64,000 nucleotides of DNA, from NCBI RefSeq assembly GCF_030463535.1, contig NC_132896.1, positions 32,107,680 to 32,171,679 of the forward strand, read 5' to 3'. Under the pieces are notes generated by a model. It saw only the letters and a program-made list of their open reading frames with translations. It did not search any database and was not told the DNA's origin. Positions 28,001 to 52,801 of this stretch are shown here, one piece after another. The stretch is from Salminus brasiliensis (taxonomy: Eukaryota; Chordata; Actinopteri; Characiformes; Bryconidae). The position numbers and the translations under genes were made by a program. How positions within the stretch are numbered: position 1 is the first letter of the stretch; every line of letters starts with the position of its first letter.

Positions 28001-31000
28001 TCCATAATGCAAGGCTGCTGCTGGAGAACCAGAGCGGTCCCTTCTTCTATTTGTCCAAGGTCAGAGCAGCATGGTCTCCTGAGTCTGGGCTGGCCCAAGC
28101 CTTTATTAGGGGCCCTAAAGCAGATTTTCATTTGGGGCCCCCCATACCACCACCTTCATCATTCCATAGGGGGAGAGATATTGTGCAATACGCTGAAGCG
28201 CCCGAGCCTTTATCGACCATCCAAGTGGCGCGTATCTGCATTTGGCCAACAGTGGCAGCAGCAGCCAACAGCAGGAATTGAGCCAACTATGAAAGTAAAT
28301 TAATATAAAATCAATGTTTTTACCTGTGTAAAACTATTTCGTTTTATAATTCATTGTAAATTTTTAAATATGTATTTTTTATCATGATATCTTGGTGCTC
28401 TTGGGGGCCCCCTGGTTGCGTTGGTCAGCGTAATTCGAGTATGCCCTGGCCCGGCTCTGTCCTGAGCAGTGTTGAGGAATTTTTATATATGCAGTAGTAC
28501 CATCTAACTCAGACGTAGCCAATCAGCCAAATGTAGCTTCTTTAGTTTAGCGCCCAAGCTACAATGCTAATGTCGCTAACAATCTATAACTAGAAGTCTA
28601 GATACAGACTCCCAAAATCATTTCCATAAATACATCATCACACGCTTCTCTCAACCCCCTCAAACCCCATCCAGGTCTTCATTATGGTGGTGCAGATGTG
28701 CTGATGTGGTTGATTTAGGGTGCAGGTAAGACCTGCTTTTGCTGCTAGCTGGTATCAGATGGCTCAAGCTGGTCTAAAATGGTCAAGATGGTTAAAACGC
28801 TGGTCATCCAGGTGAAAACGTACCCCACCCTATGCTGGAGAGCAAGCTGGTTAAAGCGGTTGACCAGTTTAGCCCTTGAGCAGCATGTAGCGTATGCCTT
28901 TATTTGAGTTTGGTGGACTAGCTAACCTATCAGCATGGTCAACTTGACCAAGCTGGTCTTCAAGCAGGACATACTGGTTGACTAGTAAGTAGTGAGTAAA
29001 TGCTGGTTCAGCAGTTGGACTAGCGTGGTCAGGACCAGCTAAACCATCAAACTCAAACAGACCCAATGCTGGTCAAGGGATAAGCTGGTCAACCAGCTTT
29101 CACATGGAGGACCAGCTTGAAGATCTGAAGGAGTTTCTACAACATCAGCGTGTCTCTGATTGTACTGTGGATCCACTCTGGTGGTCCTTACGGCCTCAAA
29201 AATCCCAGCCACACTTCAGCATGATGGTGTTTGGTTTCCAGGAGCAGAAGCTACTGTAGATAATGGGTTACTTGTCGTTTTTAGGTTGAAAGCCACCTGG
29301 AGGCGAGACTCTGGAATCAGGTTTTTCTCTGGGCAGAGGAGAAGGTAAAGACTTCTGCTTCAGCTGAAGTTTCTTATTCAGCATTTCATGCTCTTCCAGT
29401 CTTCACGGTACCTGTATGACGTTTTCTGTGTGTGACAGCTCAGCCTGCCAGCGGGCAGTATAAAGGCGACGGTGCTGATTGAGTGTGTTCTGGCCTCGTT
29501 TGAGATGGAGGAGATTCTGTATGAGCTGCGAGAGCATTCTGCAGGTTTGAACTGCGGCATCTGGGATTACTCGGCTTCCTTCGTGAACAAACTTGGTCAG
29601 TTTCTGAATTTATTGACAGTAAATATTTTGGGAAGCACTTTAAAATACGACTTTTCTTATCAATGGTTTGATATTTGCTTATAAACGGACCTCACGGATT
29701 ATTAATAAGCAGTTACAGCGCAATTAAAAAGGGCCCAGCAGTGAGCCCTTTTTCGTCTCTACTGTTAAAGCTTAGATGTTGCTGCTCCTGGTCTCCATTT
29801 GTCTCGTCTATCAGTCAGTGCTAAAGCTTAAGGAGGTCAAGGATCAGAATTTTAGTCCTAAATCATCATCTGATCTTCTTAATTTGATGTTCCTTGGCAT
29901 CTCAGAATGTCAGTGTCCGTGTTCAATGAGTTGTGAACACTTATAAACACCAAAAAAGGTCTTATTATTAAATGTAAACACATCAGTGTTTGTTAATGAG
30001 TTCCAAACATGAACATCAACAAGGCTGAAAATGTGAAGGCCAGCTTAGACCTTCCATTGCTCAGAGCTAGTAGTCAGTCTATATATTAATGTAGGCTAAT
30101 CAGACGATCATTAGTGGGTAATTAAAGCTTCTGTTGATCTCTGCTGAAGCTGACCAGTAGAACACTGACTGCTGGAGAACCCACAGCAAGATCAGGAACC
30201 AGCAACCTCTAAGCTTGAACAGTATGGAGGAATGTGGGCTCACTGTTTGGAAAGCAACAGGTCACCGCTGGCCTTTTTATGTAGGCCTCGGTGTAATAGA
30301 GCTGCTTACGAAGGTCCTTAAGGTGCTTAAGGTACATATTTTCACCATTTATAAGACCTTTATAAGGGTAGTCTTGTTATAAAGTGAGACACATGACACT
30401 TCTGACCCCTGCAGGTCACCGGGCTGAGTTCCTGCTCCCTGACCGCAGCAAGTACGTGAACATGGAGAAGCGTTTCCTGCGCAGCTACATGGACCTGCTG
30501 GTGCAGACGTGCCATCGCAGGGGCGCCCTGGCAACCGGCGGTATGGCTGCGCTGCTGCTGCCCAGAGACAAGCAGAGCGACCTTTACAAGACCGTAGTGA
30601 CCGCTGTCACCAGGCAAGAGATGATGCACTTAGTACCAGAGTTAGTGGTGGCCACAATAAGACGGGCAAGGCCCTGTTGAGCAGCACAGCCCTAATGATC
30701 GGATGTGACGCATTTCAATATTCTGGTATTTCAGACTGAAGCTGCTGGAAATCCAGGCTGGGGTCGACGGCTTCATGGTGTATGACTTGGACCTGATTGA
30801 GCCCATGCAAAAGGTGAGTGCAACATGTGAGACAGGTGTCTACAAACGTTTGGACTGATAGGCCAAACATTGGGGTTTCTCTCATCCACCTGCATTAAAA
30901 ACACACGTATGTCCTCACTCTCTCTGTCTTGGTCTTCCACTCAGCTGTTCCGGCTTCATTCCCAGGGAGAGAATCAGCTCCAGCAGCTGCGAGAGGACGT

Positions 31001-34000
31001 CATTGTGACCCCTAAAGACCTGCTCACTATGCCAGCGGTCAGTCAAGCCAGATCAGATGCTTCTATTATAGGATATAGACACATATTATATAAATGGGAT
31101 TGAAGTGCATGGTTATGTGTTGTTTATGCTGGAACAGGGTTTGGATTTGGGGACTAAATTTAATCCTGGAAACCCCATCCCATTCCATCCCAGAGCACCC
31201 CACCCCACCCCATCCCCATCCCAAAACATCCCCATCCCTATCCCACCCCATCCCTGCCCACCTCATTCCATCCCAGCCTATCCCACCCAATGCCAGCCCA
31301 TCCCAGAAAACCCCGTCCCAGAACACCCCATCCCAACCCACCTCATTCCAATCCACCCCACCCCATCCCACCCCACCCCATCCCCATCCCATCCCACCCC
31401 ATCCCCATCCCATCCCATCCCATTCCAGCCCATCCCAGAAAACCCCGTCCCAGAACACCCCATCCCTGCCCACCTATTTCCAATCCACCCCATCCCTTAC
31501 CATCCCACCCAATGCCAGCCCATCCCAGAACACCCCATCCCTACCCACCTCATTCTAATCCACCCCATCCCATCCCCATCCCAAAACACCCCATCCCCAT
31601 CCCAAAACACCCCATCCCATTCCATCTCAGCCTATCCCACCCAATGCCAGCCCATCCCAGAAAACCCCATCCCAGAACACCTCATCCCTACCCACCTCAT
31701 TCCAATCCACCCCATCCCATACCATCCCAGAACATCCCCATCCCACCCCATCCCATCCTAGCCCAGCCCATCTCACCACCCCCCAACTCATTCTCTGCAG
31801 GTTCATGTTCTTGCAGGACCCAAATGGGATGGGCTGGATCTAATGGATCTAGTATCTGTAGTTTCTGCGTAATCAATCACAATGTCGTTACAATGCAACC
31901 TCTCCTTCTCCAGGGTGGAGTAACACTGTACGGGCTGAAGTACAACATTGCCGTTGGGGTGCTGTTCATCAACACTTGGCTTTCAGGTAAAAAAAAAACC
32001 AAGAAATGTAATAACGCCATGCTTAAGGTTTTTATTTGAGTTTGATGGCGTAGCCACCAGTCCACCAGTATGATCAGCTCAACGATTAATCAAAGACCAC
32101 CTTAGGCCATCTGAAACCATCCACCAGCAAAAGCTGAGATATCAGCAGGGCACTTTAAGCTTAGATATTTCTCTGTGCTCTGGGAGCTTCATGGCATGTT
32201 TGGGCCGCATCATGCAAGCCTTACGTTATGTACGTTAAGAGTTATGTGAATTGACGAATCACGCTTCCCTATCTGGCTCTGATGTACGAGTCTGGATTTG
32301 GAGAACCCAAAATGCCAGGAGAACGGTACCTGCCTGGCTGCACTGTGCTGCACCAATTGTAAAGTTTGGTGGAGGAGGGATAATGCTACAGAGTTGTTTT
32401 TCCAGGGCTGGCCTATAAATCTTACTTCCTCAGCAGCTAACCCAAGATATATTAGACAAGGAAGGCCCTATTCTGTTCCAGCATGACTGACTGTGCTCCA
32501 GTGCACAAAGCAAGGTCCATAAAGGCGTGGGTTGGGTGAATTTGGTGTGGAAGAACTTGACTGGCCCGCACAGAGCCCTGACCTCAACCCCATCAAACAC
32601 CTTTGGGATGAACTAGAACAGAGATTGTGTAAGTGTCCCAATACTTTTGCGACATCTCTGAAACCGCTAACTTCAGTGGATGTTCTAGAGCCACCACTGT
32701 GGCGCCCAGTGGGTCAGTGATACTAGAGGGGAACGATGACTCGTGGGAGTGGACCAGTTAACCTCTATAACACAAATGACTGGGTTACTTTATCTGACAG
32801 GCAGAGGGCATTTCTTCTACAAGGGCCAGGTGGAGGACTCGGCCACTGCAGAGATCTCCAGATCTCAGGTGGGTTTGGGTCTTTCAAAGCTGTGTTGTCC
32901 TTCTTCATTTTCCATTTAGTGAAACAGTTTTGTTGAGCAGTGGTTAAAGAACCTCAATGACTTGCCTGACTCTGGTTTAGGTGTGGCAGTGGATTCGGCA
33001 CCAGGTGAAACTGGAGGATGATGGGAGGTCTGTAACCCGTGGGTTGGTCAGGAGCCTGACAGAAGGTCTGATGGTGGATCTGAGGGCAGCTACAAGTTGT
33101 CGGACACAACGGTAGAGTATCTACTACCATCGACTGATGCTACAGACAAAAGAAAGGTCTGCCTCATCCAATCAAAGTATGGACTCCACAAGACCTCTGA
33201 AGGTGTCCTGTGGTGTCTGGCACCAAGACATTGTCCTGCAAGTGGCAAGGTGGGACCTTATCTCCTGTTGAAGCTGATGTGTAGTGTAGTGTACTCAAGG
33301 CATCTGGCAATACACCACATGTCCAAATGTTTGTGGACACCCTTTCGTCACTTCAGTTGCACCCATTGCTGACAAGATGTGCAAATGCACACACAGCTTG
33401 TCTAGTCCCTGTAGGGAAATACTGCCAATAAAATAGGACTCTCTGGAGCAGATCAACATGAACCCATGAACTGGCACCATGCTGCCTAATGCCAGGTGTT
33501 GACTGGAGGGGTATAAACCCCCCAGCATTGACGGAACTGGGTTCTCTGGAATTATGGATGGTGGTGCTTCACCCAGTACTTTCAGGATGAGCTGAGAAGT
33601 TGGGGATGATGAGGTGGTGTGGTGATCATCCAGCATCCTAAACTCTCAAACACTCTTGTGGCTGAAGGCAATCAAATCCTCACAGCAATGCTCATCCAAA
33701 ATCTAGCAGAACGCCGCCTTCTCTGGACAGTAGAGACAATTACTCCAACAAAAGCAGGACAAACTCCTTTTAATACCCTTGATTTCAGAGAAACAATGAA
33801 TGAGCAGGTGTCCCAATACTTTTGGCCATATAGTAAATCTGGTAAATCATCTCTTTAAAGAACCCTATCTGGAACCTTTATTTTCTGAAATGACTGCCAA
33901 TACATATACCTGCTCTTTCTACCCTTACAGAGATGAAGAGAGGTTGACAACAGCCATGTCCATCTTTCTGGAGGTGGTTCAGAAGAGCCATTTCCCAGAG

Positions 34001-34099
34001 TTCCTCACCACCTACCTGTACCTGGACCACACCTTCCTGAGCTCACAGGGTAAACACGAGCACAGCAGAGCAGATGGACCTTCCAAGGCGAGGCTTTAA
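23867..34099 (+). CDS. mlsl: Malate synthase (animal type), 14 exons, 565 aa
   Basis: Exons: 23867-24037, 24120-24338, 25010-25100, 26835-26911, 27949-28059, 29285-29344, 29439-29595, 30415-30613, 30735-30813, 30945-31037, 31914-31986, 32801-32868, 32981-33111, 33931-34099. All phases match, giving 565 codons, the usual size for malate synthase A (about 540-560). The enzyme condenses glyoxylate with acetyl-CoA to malate. Motifs: [11 protein letters not shown] (173-183) with the substrate Arg; [16 protein letters not shown] (253-258); [18 protein letters not shown] (264-281) and WDY (285-287) with the acidic metal ligands; [26 protein letters not shown] (454-466) with the likely catalytic Asp456. 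The protein ends ARL, a peroxisomal PTS1-type tripeptide. Intron 8 is GC-AG (donor AG|GCAAGAG at 30613/30614). The N-terminus ([12 protein letters not shown]) is the least certain part. No stop or frameshift is seen. Confidence 0.93.
24394..24714 (+). mobile_element. Non-autonomous DNA element with CAGCCATAACATTAAAACCA termini
   Basis: It opens with CCAGCCATAACATTAAAACC and closes with GGTGGTTTTAATATTATGGC, which are inverted repeats. Relatives are at 25147-25378, about 33170-33270, 39222-39605 and 62975-63182. This terminal sequence is common in teleost genomes. It lies in mlsl intron 2. Confidence 0.7.
24927..25006 (+). repeat. (TA)n plus T-tract in front of mlsl exon 3
   Basis: About 37 bases of TA are followed by about 40 consecutive T, and then GTAG and the exon at 25010. 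The T run serves as the polypyrimidine tract. Confidence 0.95.
25147..25378 (+). mobile_element. Second copy of the CATAACATTAAAACC-type element (5' truncated)
   Basis: It has CGCCCAAGGCTCACCGATGC, GAGGCCCCACCTCACAA and GGTGGTTTTAATGTTATGGC. The left terminal repeat is missing. Located in mlsl intron 3. Confidence 0.65.
25480..26030. mobile_element. hAT-like non-autonomous element fragment
   Basis: Clustered GAATCGATGAATCGATTCA-type words, the phrase GGCCACCAGGTGTCACTGTAG and AATCATCAGACCGAATC are typical of degraded hAT-derived repeats in fish. Its boundaries are uncertain. It lies in mlsl intron 3. Confidence 0.35.
27357..27888 (+). mobile_element. Tc1/mariner-like MITE family A, most complete copy (532 bp)
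   Basis: It begins CACTATAAGGACAAAAGTAT and ends ATTTGGACATATAGTG, so its termini are imperfect inverted repeats with the CACTATA...TATAGTG form. It is flanked on the left by TA. Inside are all family blocks (TCAAGGCTATTAAAAAGAGC; GTAAGGATTTGATTGCATTC; GGGGGGCTTTATACCCCTCT). It is non-coding, in mlsl intron 4. Confidence 0.85.
31165..31790 (+). repeat. C-rich CCCATCCC minisatellite in mlsl intron 10
   Basis: About 620 bases are built from CCCATCCCAGAACACCCCATCC-like words with almost no G on the plus strand. The minus strand is therefore a series of GGG and GGGG runs able to form G-quadruplexes. Pro/Ser/His-rich frames over it are artefacts. Confidence 0.95.
32225..32660 (+). pseudogene. Tc1/mariner transposase remnant
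   Basis: A frame at about 32532-32630 reads [20 protein letters not shown], the signature around the second catalytic residue of Tc1-type DDE transposases. Upstream, at 32298-32400, are matching nucleotide remnants (GGAGAACGGTACCTGCCTG; GTTTGGTGGAGGAGGGATAA). It is broken and truncated and lies in mlsl intron 11. Its right end runs into the AGTGTCCCAATACTTTTG terminus that also ends family A. Confidence 0.75.
33310..33836 (-). mobile_element. Tc1/mariner-like MITE family A, copy in reverse orientation
   Basis: It runs from CACATGTCCAAATGTTTGTG to CAATACTTTTGGCCATATAG, the reverse complement of the 27357-27888 copy with all internal blocks. It lies in the last mlsl intron. Confidence 0.85.
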
Positions 34100-34174
34100 T
34101 GACTAGGCCCTCTGTATCGTTTCCATTCAGCTCAGCGTTTTAATCCTCAGAAGCCTGTTACTAAAACTACGTTC

Positions 34175-34180
34175 ATTAAA
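34175..34180 (+). terminator. mlsl: Possible mlsl polyadenylation signal ATTAAA
   Basis: ATTAAA, the commonest variant signal, lies 76 bases after the mlsl stop. A MITE begins at about 34369, so the 3' UTR is likely short. Confidence 0.4.
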
Positions 34181-34368
34181 GAGACGATCTTCTGCGTGAC
34201 GACCCATAAATGCACAAAGTTCTCATGGAGAAGTGAGTACTGATATGAACCGAGCATGTCCTTCAGACTATGGACAGAAAACCCTGTGCTTATGGCAGCC
34301 ATACAGCTATAGTACAGAACAGCAAAGTCCCATTAAGTACAGGGTCATGATTTCTCAAGAGATGCACT

Positions 34369-34860
34369 AAACGGACAAAAGTATAAGGACACCTGCTCAT
34401 TCACTCGCTCTTCGGAAATCAAGGGTATTAAAAAACAGTTGATCCTGCTTTTGGGATGAGTTGGGCTAGAGGGGAATGCTCTAGCTGCTGAATGCAAGCA
34501 AATCCTCACAGCAATTCCCCTCCAAAATCTAGTAGAAGGCTGTCTCTTAGATTCTGGGGGAGAATTGCTGTGAGGATTTGCTTGCATTCAGCAGCAAGAG
34601 CGCTAATGAGGTCAGGTCAGGATGTTGGATGATCACCACCCCAACTCATGCCAAAAGTACTGGATGAAGCATCACCATCCATCATTCCTGAGAACACAGC
34701 TCTTCCACTGATCCACAGCTCAATGCTGGGGGGCTTTATACCCCTTTATAAGCCCACGCCTGGCATTATTAGGCAGCATGGAGTCAATAGGTTCATCTTT
34801 ATCTGCCGCAGAGTCATAATCTATTGGCAGTGCTTCTCTACAGGGACTAGATGAGCTGTG
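34369..34860 (+). mobile_element. Tc1/mariner-like MITE family A, downstream of mlsl
   Basis: ACGGACAAAAGTATAAGGAC at the left, then CAATGCTGGGGGGCTTTATA and CTCTACAGGGACTAGATGAG. An internal inverted duplication (AATCCTCACAGCAATT near 34501 and GAATTGCTGTGAGGATT near 34562) is unusual for the family. Confidence 0.75.
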
Positions 34861-35372
34861 TGCTCAGATTAGCTTATAGCAAGTCTAATAATGGTGCAGG
34901 TGGAGGTCTTAAGGCTCAAACAGCTGAGTTACTGAGGCTTATGTGGCATTTTCTACGGAAGCTAAAACAAATTAAGACCTTGTTGAAGACCTTGTTCTTA
35001 CTGGCTGGAAATTAAATGAAGGGAACCACTTTTATTAACGCGGTTATTTATGAAACCAAAAGAGATGAGAGGGTGAAGAACCTTTAAAAAATAAAAAATA
35101 AAATAAATAAATACAAAAGGTTTCTCCACCCCTGCTCCTGAAAGCCCCATGCTCCTGGAAGCCCCATGCTCCTGGAAGCCCCATGCTCCTGACATTTCAG
35201 AGCCTTCCCTTCTTCTTCCTCAGCCAACCAGCTCCTTAACAAGCCTGGTTAGAGATGCATAGGGTGCGTGAAAGCAGGGCTATGCAGGTTATGGGAAAGG
35301 AAGGAGGACAGAAACGTGTGTTAATGCTGCACATGATCAGACATTCAGAGATTCAGTTCACTTAAATTCGGT

Positions 35373-35378
35373 TTTATT
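35373..35378 (-). terminator. naa15: Possible naa15 polyadenylation signal (AATAAA on the minus strand)
   Basis: TTTATT on the plus strand gives AATAAA on the minus strand, 1.17 kb beyond the naa15 stop. The sequence between is A-rich and not obviously repetitive, consistent with a 3' UTR. Other signals cannot be excluded. Confidence 0.4.
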
Positions 35379-36544
35379 TGCAACTGCTTCGAGTGTCAAA
35401 TGATGGAACCGAGTTCAGACAGTGGTATGATCGGCAGGCTCGTGTATTGTGGAAAATGAGACAATTATTCAAACCAAATTATGGAAAACCAGTGGGACAG
35501 GGGGAGAAATTAGGAAATAGGAAATGAAAACCTAGGGAAAAAAAAAAAAAAAAAGGTCAATAAAAGTCTTGGAGAGCCACTAAGTGCAGCTCAGACAGAC
35601 GTTCACTGGATAACCCAATCCCAAATTCCGGAGACGAGGAAAGAAAAACAAAAATGGAACAAAAGGATGAAAACGAGAAATGAAAAGAAGAGGAGGAGAG
35701 GCAGACACGCATCTCCTCAGCACTCCTGGTGAACCTGTATGATGCTCAGCTTATGAGCACAGTCGCAGTTCTCCTGGCAGCCAAACCGGGCCTCCTCACT
35801 CACTGACCACCTACTGGCTGACTCAGGAACTGCTCTTCTTATAATAACCAAGCCTCATTATTATTATTATTTTTTTTTTTAAACCCAGTCCCTCTTCACC
35901 CTACCCTCCCTAACCAAACGCTCTTGCAACAGGTGCCACCACCATCTTAAGTCCTTAAGCTCCACCTCAGAAGGTTTGGCACACAACCACCCGAGTCGAA
36001 CCAGGACCAAGAGTATTGCTCCTCGATAGCTTTTTTTTTGTTCTCTTTAATATTCTTTTATATAAATTACTCTTAAAAACATGAGAAGGAGGCGCATGTA
36101 TCAGACGAACGTGGACTCAAGTTCATCACAACCATTTTCATCCATGTTCCGTTCTCTGCATACATGCCACTTACTGGTTATTTGTGTAGGATTAGTTATT
36201 AGGCATATTAAAAAAAAAAAGAAAAAAAAAAGAAAAGAAAAAGCAAAAAAAAAAAAACAACAAAAAACTAAAGATGAAACAATAATCAAACATAAAACAA
36301 GATATCCTCTCCGTCCCCTATCGCCCTGTGGCTTGCGTGTCTGATGCCGATGCCGAAGTCCTGCGAAGCTGAAGTCCTGGTCTGGTCACTGCAGTAGAGT
36401 CACGACCTCTGCGTCTGGGTGGGGGTGGGGGGGGTCTGGTCTTGAAACGGCAGCCGGCCACCAAAAGAAAAAGAAACTCAAACGAAAAGAAAACCCACAA
36501 CCTTCTTCTGGCTCCGTGCTCCTTTCAGAACCTCTCTCAACCCC

Positions 36545-51668
<15,124 letters not shown>

Positions 51669-52801
51669 TGTTGCCTTGTGTAGCTGTGCTAGAACATTAA
51701 GCAGAGCTGAAGGTTCTACTCCAGGGCTGGGTTGTGTGTGTAAAGCGGCCGAACCGCGCTGGGTGTCGGACTGTGTGTCTTCACGTGGTGACACAAGGCC
51801 TGCGGAACCAAAATGGAGGCTCGGGCACTGTCTGCGCATGCGCGGAGCGGAGAGGAGCGGCGAGGAGGGAGGGGGGAGGGGGAAGAGGAGGAGGAGGAGG
51901 GGGGGCAGGAGGGGGGCGTACGGAACCAAAATGGATATCTGCTGATAATTAAACTACGTAAAGTAAAACTACTGTTTATAAAATATAAAATACTGCTCAT
52001 CTGAGCATGCAGGGGGCATTTATTTATGACCATAATACAGCCGCACCTGCAGAACCGGAATACTGCTCATCTGAGCATGTAGTCGCAATCACGTCAGAAC
52101 CAAAATTAAAAGTTAGAAGCACATTTAGAAATATTCTGCTGATTATTATTTAGCTTAGATAAGGAAAAGCATCTTTCTTAGCTAGGTAATAAAGTTATTG
52201 CGCAATACTCCGCATAAATATATAATATAATAAAAGCCCCGTGTTAAAAGACTTAATGCCTAATGGTTGATGTAGCTATGTAAATGCAAAAAATCCTGGA
52301 TGTAATATAATGCTATTTAGCATGTGGCTGCACACAATAAACATTATTTGTAATTATTATAATTACGATACGATACTTTTATTGTCATTGCACAATGTAC
52401 AACGAAATTCAGCAGCAATCCTTAAGGTGCTTAAACATACAATAAATAACACAACTAAAAAAATTAAAATATACACACAAATTTACACAGTGATGCACTG
52501 ATTGATAATTATATATCTCACCGTAAGACCGCACTGCATTCTCTTTAATATTATTTTATTAGTAGTACATATAAAATCTGTAAATATTTGGACTTATATT
52601 ATCGTGTAAATTTAATAGCTGATAATTAATCGATTTCATTTTTCGACCCAATGCCAACTAGCTATTGTTGTCGATCGATTGCTCTGACTGCGCGCAGTTT
52701 ACTAGGAGGACAAATCGGGCCAGATAATCAAACACCTATCACGTTGAGCTGCACCGCGGTGGACGCGCTTGTTTGTGCTAAAGTCGTTGAATCGCGTTAA
52801 A
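51669..52801. promoter_or_regulatory. Divergent naa15/ndufc1 promoter region
   Basis: The two ATGs are 1.13 kb apart and point away from each other, as in human. Near naa15 are an E-box CACGTG (51782-51787), a perfect NRF-1-type palindrome TGCGCATGCGCG (51833-51844) and the repeated block GGAACCAAAATGGA (about 51804 and 51922), which includes a YY1-like AAAATGG. A G-rich purine tract follows at 51845-51915. NRF-1 and YY1 are known regulators of nuclear genes for mitochondrial proteins, which fits ndufc1. The ndufc1 side (52690-52800) is CpG-richer again. No TATA box is seen. Confidence 0.6.
51990..52079. repeat. Two direct copies of ATACTGCTCATCTGAGCATG in the divergent spacer
   Basis: The identical 20-mer starts at 51990 and 52060 (70 bases apart). 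Each copy contains the near-palindrome TGCTCATCTGAGCA. Confidence 0.8.

Noticed and set aside
31105-32039. Long Pro/His/Ser frames (up to 249 codons)
   Set aside because: Produced by the C-rich intron minisatellite. The only real coding part is the exon 31914-31986, which belongs to mlsl in the proper phase.
33062-33933. Alternative malate synthase junction from 33065 to an acceptor at 33931-33932
   Set aside because: It keeps the frame but drops a segment ([16 protein letters not shown]) that fits the family; the donor at 33111/33112 with the ordinary acceptor CAG at 33930 is better.
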